From positions 652,726 through 716,725 of the forward strand of contig VFFE01007103.1 in assembly GCA_008921705.1 (NCBI GenBank): DNA of 64,000 nucleotides. Direction: 5' to 3'. Positions 57,217-64,000 of this stretch are shown one piece after another. The notes below the pieces were generated by a model. That model ran no database searches. It saw only the letters and a program-made list of their open reading frames with translations, and was not told where the DNA came from. Position 1 is the first letter of the stretch; every line of letters starts with the position of its first letter. The DNA comes from Burhinus oedicnemus (lineage: Eukaryota; Chordata; Aves; Charadriiformes; Burhinidae). A program made the translations under genes and the position numbers.

Positions 57217-60200
57217 AAATTGGAAATTACTTTGGATAGGTGAGAAAACCATGTTTAATATCTTTGTAATACAATTCTAAAGTTTATTCCAACCCCCTTA
57301 TGAATATATTTTTTGTTATTCATAATAAATTTATTATAGTTATGCCACTGCTGATCCTAACATCACATTCTTCCCCCTATTAAAATACTTCCTGTGTCCT
57401 CTGCATGTCTTTTTAGTGTGTAAAGTGAAAGGTTACGTCTAATCATCACGTATTTCTCATTATAGTTTGAAAAATTTAAAAAATTACAATAAGTGTCTGC
57501 AGTTGTACTACATTTAAGGTGTAGTGATTAGAACTAATATTGTGGAATACTAAATTACATTTATTTAAAAGGTCTACTCTGCTTTTGATTTTTGCCACTA
57601 GGAGGTGAAAGTGGTTCTTTCAGTTAATCAGCACTTGGAGAATCTTGTCTTGTCTTGCTCAGTGCCTTTTTTATCTCTCCACCATCTTTTTGGTTTGTTT
57701 TCTTTTTTTTTGTAGAATAGGAATCTATTGTGTTTGGTTTTTCTTTCATAATGTTTCCTTAGTGTTTGTGGCTCACCCTGTTCACATAATCATTTCCTCT
57801 TGGTTTATAATCTGTTTCCCCCCCGCCCCAAATGGCCTAAAAACATTTCCTCCCTTTGCCTTTTCCAGCATTTCTGCCTGACTTGAAAAAAAAAAACCGA
57901 AACCACCATTAAAAAAAAATCTCCAAGCTAGCCTTCCCAAACTGGCAGCCCAGTCACTGTAGCACTGAATCCCCTTAAAGCCAAATGCTTTAAGGCCACT
58001 TAAATTCAGGGAATTGAAATTGTCCTGTAAATGCCAAGAACTAGAGTTATTTGAGAAGCCCTGAGGAATTAGGCTCTCACTTCTTACTAAAAGACTTTGT
58101 AAGGACATCACCTTGAGTTCTTGACCCTTTAAATTTGTCACTGTTGGTTAATGTTTATGAAATTGCTCTTTTATTTAAGTGCTTTAAAATTCCAGCAAAA
58201 CCACTGACAGAAGCTATCTATGTTTTTCCCTAATTTCTTTCTTCAGTAACACTATCGTATTTCTAACTAGTTTTCCGTCTTCAAAATTTCTGTCCCCTGA
58301 ATTATTTGTAACTTCTCAGGATAAATATTCCCCAATTGTGTTAAACACTGGAAGTTTGCACTCTTTTCTGGTCTCCCCTATGCACTGTCTTTCAACAGAT
58401 AAAGGTCAGTGAGGGACAAGACATGTGTCTTCAAATGAAAAAGACCAGGCAAAAGCCATTTCATGGGGCTTGCATACAGTAGCAAGTGCTAAATGTTAAG
58501 ATTCTTACTCTAATTCAGGTGTTTACTTGGAGATGTCTCATTCTGGTCAAACATCTTGAATCTCATTCTGCAGAAAAATGTAAGAGGTTTTCAGTCTCTT
58601 TCTTGCAAATCTTTACATCCACAAATGAAAACATAACAAATCAATAGCAGAGCATTTTTTTTTCCATTGGAGTGTGCCTTAAAATAATCATTCTTTTATG
58701 CAAATTGCAGGATATAAAAATAAAAAATAAAACACGTTTATGAAATAAATCAAGGAATTGTGGTTTTCTAAGTACTCAGGATTAGAGATACCACATCCTC
58801 ACTCTTTTTTTTCTCATTGATTTGAAAATGAAGATATATGAACTCCATCTCTTTACTGTTCGTATATTCCTGCACATTCGGATAGTAGCTGAAATCAAGA
58901 GAGTTAACTGTATCCCTGCCATACGTTATCAGGGAACACAGAAAGGATAAAATAATGTAGTAGGAACTTTTTCTTATTCCTGATTCAAGTGTAAAATATT
59001 TACCAGATTATTAGAATTTATCCTCTTTCTTCCTCTAATTTTTTTGCAGCAGTTACACTTTTCCTTTTGCTGAAGTGTTGGAAGCACGTACTTCAAGCAC
59101 ACCAAAACAATTCTTTTTTTTGCAAAGTCTTTTTAAGTCCATAGTGTCTCTCTACCCCCATGGTGGACTTTCCTATCCTTACTTTTTTAATTCAGAGTTT
59201 TATAAGAAGGATGAAGAGATTTTTAGTTAAGTAAATTTAGTTACGGAGATAGAGGCTTTTTTTCTAATCTATTGGTTAATATTATCCATATAAAGTTTTT
59301 TAGTAACTGCATGATACTTCAGATCGGTCTTGTATCAATCACATTGAGACAAAATCTATGATTTCTAATCCATAAAGTTCTTGACTATAGTGGGAATTTT
59401 GCTCAATTTAAGACCTGCAGCATTTAGCCTGTAGTTTTTCCTGTACTAAAAGAACTTGATCATGTTTTCATGAAATAAACCTGGTATTCCTTTCTATTGG
59501 GTTTCCTTTCCAGGATCTCATTTCCTCTAAGACATCTGGCATGTAAAATTGGCTGACAGGAATGTTGCCTGGTGCATGAGCCTTGGAATGTTAGCGCTCT
59601 TAAGATCAGTGCCATATCATGAGTGTGTTTTTCATAATGTCAGGAAGGATGAGTTTCCAGTTTGTTCTTGTGTACAGACTCAGGATTTTTCTTCTAACAG
59701 TGTTGACCAGTTGTTATATGTAGGAGCTGAACCTCTAGCTAGTAACGTACAGGGAGCAATGACCGGTTCAAGTAACCAGTTTCAAAACGAGACACCAAAA
59801 CTTCAAGGCTCTCCGAATTGCACGACATGAATACATTCAGAATGACTGTAGATGATTTTTCCCCAACTTGTGTTTTTACTTATCTGTTGCAAGGTTGATG
59901 GACTGTAAAAATATTTGCTTTGCAGAACAATCATGCTTTATATCTTTCTCATAAAAAGAAACAAAATCAACCTACAGCAAACCGTCCTTTAGTTCCATTA
60001 ATATGAAAGGAGAGGTTTCCATTGATCATGCTAGATTTTGGAAAGGGCTCTTAGGTAAGCTTATAGGTGCATTATTTTTAGTTTTCTAATATAAGGAATG
60101 TATAACTGAAATATGCAGAGCTGCTGTCACCTACTGCATGTATGAGTGGTATTATCTGTTAGTCAGGCTTGCATCACATTTGAGCTGTCATACATTCAGC

Positions 60201-60930
60201 TATACTGAAGTCAGGGAGCTGCAGCTCCTCTCAAAACCCTGAAAAGGTTCTGCGTCTGTCGTATTAGAGAGTCAGGTGAGTGCCAAATGCACTGAAGCTC
60301 ACTGCACTGAATATATTGAGGCTACAATTGCTGCAACAAGTCAGAGAAGTAAAGCTACAGAGCAAATGGGGGTGGGGTGGAGGAGAAGACGCAAAATGAG
60401 AAGGCAGGGCTGAAAGCAAGCAAGCAAAAAAAGCGTTTGTTAAAATCAGTGAGGACAGGAACCAAACTTTTGGCTTTTGGCTGCTTCATATGTGTGGGAT
60501 ACCAAGGGGAGAAATCAGATTATTTTTTTCTAATCAACAACAAATATAACAGTGAAGTACCCTCTACCCTACTAACCACGAATATCTTCACACTGGCACT
60601 GTAATAAGTGTGTTTAAACTTCTAGGATTTCCATTGCTATGAAGGTAGAGAGCTTGCCTAGGTTTCTGTGTTATTGAAAGACAGCAAGTCATCAAAATTA
60701 CGCATTTCAAAAAAAAGTCTCATTTTAGCGAGCAGAACATTTTGCATGCCGAGCATAGCCTTAAGTGTCTGCTGAGAATTTGCACCAGAGACAGAACCTA
60801 AAATAATATAGCTATAGAAAGGATATTGAATGAATCTAAAATCTGTGCCTGTTTCAAATTTCAGCTAGTGCTTTTGCACAAAAGAAATAGTTTCTTCTTT
60901 GTCAGATGCAAAATAAAGCTTCCTCTGTTA
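57217..60930. other. Intergenic, nothing coding recognised
   Basis: AT-rich sequence with A-runs at 57885-57896 and 57911-57919. The 93-codon open frame at 59549-59830 has no recognisable domain and no splice context that I trust. Confidence 0.5.
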
Positions 60931-61352
60931 CAGAATCACAGAACCACAGGGGTTGGAAGGGACTTCTGGAGATCATCTAGCCCAACCACCCTGCCAGAGC
61001 AGGGTCACCTAGAGCAGGTTGCACAGGACGGCGTCCAGACGGGTTTTGAATGTCTCCAGAGTCAGAGACTCCACCACCTCTCTGGGCAGCCTGTTCCAGT
61101 GCTCTGCCACCCTCAAAGTCAAGAAGTTCCTCCTCATGTTTAGATGGAACTTCCTATGTTCAAGTTTCTGCCCATTACCTCTTGTCCTATCACTGGGCAA
61201 CACTGCAAAAAGACTGGTGCCATCCTCCCGGCACCCTCCCTTTAAGTATTTGTAAGCAATGATGAGATCCCCCCCTCAGTCTTCTCTCCAGACTAAAAAG
61301 ACCCAAGTCCCTCAGCCTTTCCTCATAAGAAAGGTGTTCCAGTCTCCTAATC
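60931..61352 (-). mobile_element. CR1 LINE 3' end fragment, well preserved
   Basis: The + strand starts CAGAATCACAGAACCACAGG, GGTTGGAAGGGACTTCTGGA. The - strand gives [40 protein letters not shown] and [20 protein letters not shown], the intact-looking CR1 ORF2 C terminus, then further upstream the [13 protein letters not shown] block. Among the youngest CR1 copies in the window. Confidence 0.95.
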
Positions 61353-61689
61353 ATATATGTCCAGTTTAGAGGAGCATTTTTTAAAGCTTTGAAGGTAGGT
61401 TATTTGTAATTTTCATCAAATTACGTAGTTTTGTCAGTATTCTGTGTGAATAATGAATTTCAAAATTTACAGTGAAAACAGATTTCAACATCTATGCAGA
61501 ATTAAAAAGAAATGTGCAGAATATCATTTTGAACTCAACTATGCATATCTGTAACAATCTGCCAAATGTTTATTATTTATGTTTTGCACTATATAGATTC
61601 GTTAATATCACTTGCCTGTCAGACAATGCAGTTAATGGAACACAACAGTCTTTTAGTATATTTTATTTACTCTGCCATCTTTTTCTAAG
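61353..61689. other. Intergenic, nothing recognised
   Basis: Short AT-rich unique stretch between two CR1-like pieces. Confidence 0.5.
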
Positions 61690-61845
61690 ACTAGAAAAAC
61701 CCAAGCCTTTCATGTTTCTTTGTATGTCATGTTGCCTAGACCTCTGGTTATTTTTGCACCCCTTTGGGTACTTTCCATTCAACACCACCCTTGGAGCTTG
61801 ATGCAAAAAATGAGTACAGTATTCCAGTGGAAGCCTTAATGCTTC
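61690..61845 (-). mobile_element. Old CR1-like fragment (uncertain)
   Basis: AAACCCAAGCCTTTCATGTT..GCTTGATGCAAAAAATGAGTA CAGTATTCCAGTGGAAGCCT resembles the reversed CR1 ORF2 end (sequence that normally reads around GGATGCAGTACTCCAGGTGG), heavily diverged. Confidence 0.45.
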
Positions 61846-62022
61846 TGAAATTGCTATATTTTCTTTCTATTTTCCACTCCTCCTCCCCTAGTTTGGAAGA
61901 TGCATTTTGCCACAAATTAGCTCCTTTAGAAATAGCATAAATAGTTAAGTAAATTTTGTTTGTTAGAGATGAAGAATATTTCTTCTCGTATCATTAAATC
62001 TATGTGTAAAGTATTAGAAGAG

Positions 62023-62026
<4 letters not shown>
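61846..62026. other. Intergenic, nothing recognised
   Basis: Short unique sequence before the poly-T tract. Confidence 0.4.

Positions 62027-62067
<41 letters not shown>
62027..62067. repeat. Poly-T tract, 41 bases
   Basis: An uninterrupted run of 41 T. The sequence to the left is not an obvious retroposed copy, so this may be a simple expanded homopolymer. Confidence 0.95.
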
Positions 62068-64000
62068 CTTTCACTGTGGTCTTTTTGTATTAAGATGTGA
62101 GAAATTCCTCAGCACAGGGGTTGTAATTTTGGATCCATAGCATCATGTTACATGAGTGATAAAACATTCTCAGTTGCTGTATAAGAAGGCTTGTCACAAT
62201 TTCTCAGTCCTAGATTTTTTGCTAATAGAAAGGTGAAGTATTAATATTCAAAATACTAAGTATCTACTAAGTTCATCCTATGTGTGGTAGGACAAAATGA
62301 TGACACTTTCAGAAGACATTTTTCTCCACTGACTAAAGGGAAGGCCTGGAAAATAAAATTTTCAATGGCTACATGTAGGTGTGATGAATGAGTGCAGATC
62401 CACAGTGGAGAAAGATGGAAACTTCTTGGAAATTCCTATCGTCTATTTTCTCTCTAGTGAGTCAAGCAGATGGTAAGGTAAAGTTAGAACTTAAACTGGG
62501 CAGAAATGAATTGTAATATAGAAATCAGAAATTAATTGTTCAGTGTCTCATGATGTCTAAAATTCTACAGTGAAGTAGGTGTGCATTTGTTAATATGGAT
62601 GACCAAGATTAGTAATTGAATCCCAAAGCTCTAACTTGACATTTAGAGGTGTCCCTGGGTCAGCTGGCATTCCTCTTCAAGTTTCTACTGTGGATTAGCT
62701 CCTCTGCATGCCCTAGAACATCAAAATGAGAATTTTGAAACAAATGTTTTCACCTGAAAATGCTGCTCTGTCCATACATAAACTACACACATAATCTTCT
62801 ATTTCCAAACTTTTTTTCAATGACAAGTTTAAATTCTTGGAATGTTCCATAGTGTATTTTCCAAATATGTTTGTGGCAGTCGGCTGATGTTTTTAAAACT
62901 AGGAAAACATGCACTATAATTTCTTAGTTATGAATTTGATCTTCAGATCTTGAATTTAAGGTGAATGTTTTTCTTCAATCAATAATGAGATGCTTACATA
63001 CTTTTACTGCTTCCTTCTTGACACAATATGTAAACAGAGATGTCATTATCAAGCATTTAAAATAAGCAAAATCTTAGTCCTCTTCTGAGCAAAGTGCATG
63101 ACAAATAATTGGCACGTGTTGTCTTTTCCATGTTCAAAAACTCTCCAAACCTCATTTGATTAAGCATAAAAAACCTGTGTGAATGCCATTAGGAGTACTG
63201 ATGAATATTCAATTTTTAGTTGTCTCCTTTTGTATTTGATAAGAGATTGTTAAATTGCATGTTTGTCTTTCCTCTTATATGAATACAGTTTCATTCCCCA
63301 GAGACTGAAGGAATTGTTTTCACAGTGAGATTTTTTCTTAAGCATTTCCGTTTTCAATTAAAGTTGGAAACTTTAATCAGCTGGTAAATTAGTGTGTACT
63401 TGTTACAGCTTGTTTGTCTGATGCTCGTTTCCCTCATAAATATATTACAAGACTCTTAAATCTTACCAGCCACATGGTGGTTAGAAGACGGGTCTCGTTT
63501 AGCAGCAATTCAAAAAGTATTCGTTCGTTATATTCTTGAATTAGCTTGTTTTTCTTTTTAGTCTGTTTTGAAGCTTTTGCCCTTTTGACAGAGAGTAACG
63601 TCTGTTGTGCAGCAACACAGAGCAAGTGTTGAGAAATATGTAGCAGTTGCTGATTTCTCCTAATTCAGTATCACTTGGCTGCTTACATGATGTAAATTCT
63701 TGTTTTGGTCCCATCTAGGCATTGATTTCTCAAGAGATTATTAGAGAGAGATATGAAAACCCTTCACCATCTCTTCTGGTAGCTGAATTTATGTGTATGT
63801 CTTTCCATGAGACCAATGAGGCTATGTTTTGGCAGAATAATAATAAAAATAAACCTATTAGGAGTATGTATATAGTTTGGATTGCAGCTGAGACTGCTAC
63901 TTGTAAGTGTTTATAGTGTTTGTAGAAAACTCTATCTGTTTTTGTTTGTAGGACTTTTTAGAAGTCTGTGATATCTGAGGACTGTACTATATGGTGTTTT
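62068..64000. other. Intergenic, nothing coding recognised
   Basis: AT-rich unique sequence to the window end. Open frames at 63434-63625 and 63722-63916 have no recognisable product, and no IGF1 exon was recognised on either strand. Confidence 0.5.

Noticed and set aside
59549..59830. A 93-codon open frame with a cysteine-containing product
   Set aside because: No recognisable domain and no convincing splice signals or gene context; its first codon is not ATG. A frame of this length is expected by chance in 34 kb of intergenic DNA.
29828..64000. IGF1 exons, expected further along in this synteny block
   Set aside because: No match to the conserved mature IGF1 peptide was seen on either strand. 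The gene most likely lies beyond the right edge.

Overview
This is nuclear DNA from a bird. The evidence is a dense scatter of 5'-truncated CR1 LINE fragments on both strands, many ending in the CR1 3' tail (ATTCTATG-type repeats), an avian-looking endogenous-retrovirus LTR family, AT-rich introns with GT..AG exons, and two vertebrate genes in the arrangement known from human 12q23.2: PARPBP and PMCH, tail to tail. The species cannot be fixed from the sequence. By synteny the locus should correspond to chicken chromosome 1. Two assembly gaps are present: 50 N at 5398-5447 and 20 N at 30876-30895, the second directly after a poly-T run.

Layout. Positions 1-28117 hold the 3' half of PARPBP (PARI, an antirecombinase that binds PCNA) on the + strand. 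Five coding exons are seen (6268-6450, 11724-11902, 16917-16998, 26985-27135, 27783-28117), ending in a perfect PCNA-binding PIP box. Exons for the N-terminal half lie to the left of the window or in the gap. The junction between the first two visible exons is out of phase by one base, next to a GGG run at the splice donor. Positions 28277-29827 hold the complete PMCH gene on the - strand: TATA box, three coding exons and poly(A) signal. It encodes a 166-residue precursor of melanin-concentrating hormone. The hormone itself is unchanged from the mammalian peptide, but the dibasic sites that release the neighbouring peptides differ. The PARPBP 3' end probably overlaps PMCH in antisense, as described for mammals (AROM).

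Positions 29828-64000 show no gene I can support. This is the intergenic side that leads towards IGF1 in other vertebrates; no IGF1 exon was recognised. It contains CR1 fragments, a second copy of the LTR in inverted orientation to the first, a decayed DIRS1-like gag fragment related to the LAP2alpha C-terminal domain, a CR1 copy whose arrangement matches a twin-primed (5'-inverted) insertion at 45.0-47.7 kb, and a 41-base poly-T tract.

The two genes are functionally unrelated (DNA repair and hypothalamic neuropeptide); what links them is their shared 3' ends. I found no bacterial-type system, CRISPR array, or undescribed multi-gene system. The most interesting points are the PARPBP phase break, the altered PMCH processing sites and a small upstream ORF in PMCH, the DIRS-like relic, and the CR1 inversion.
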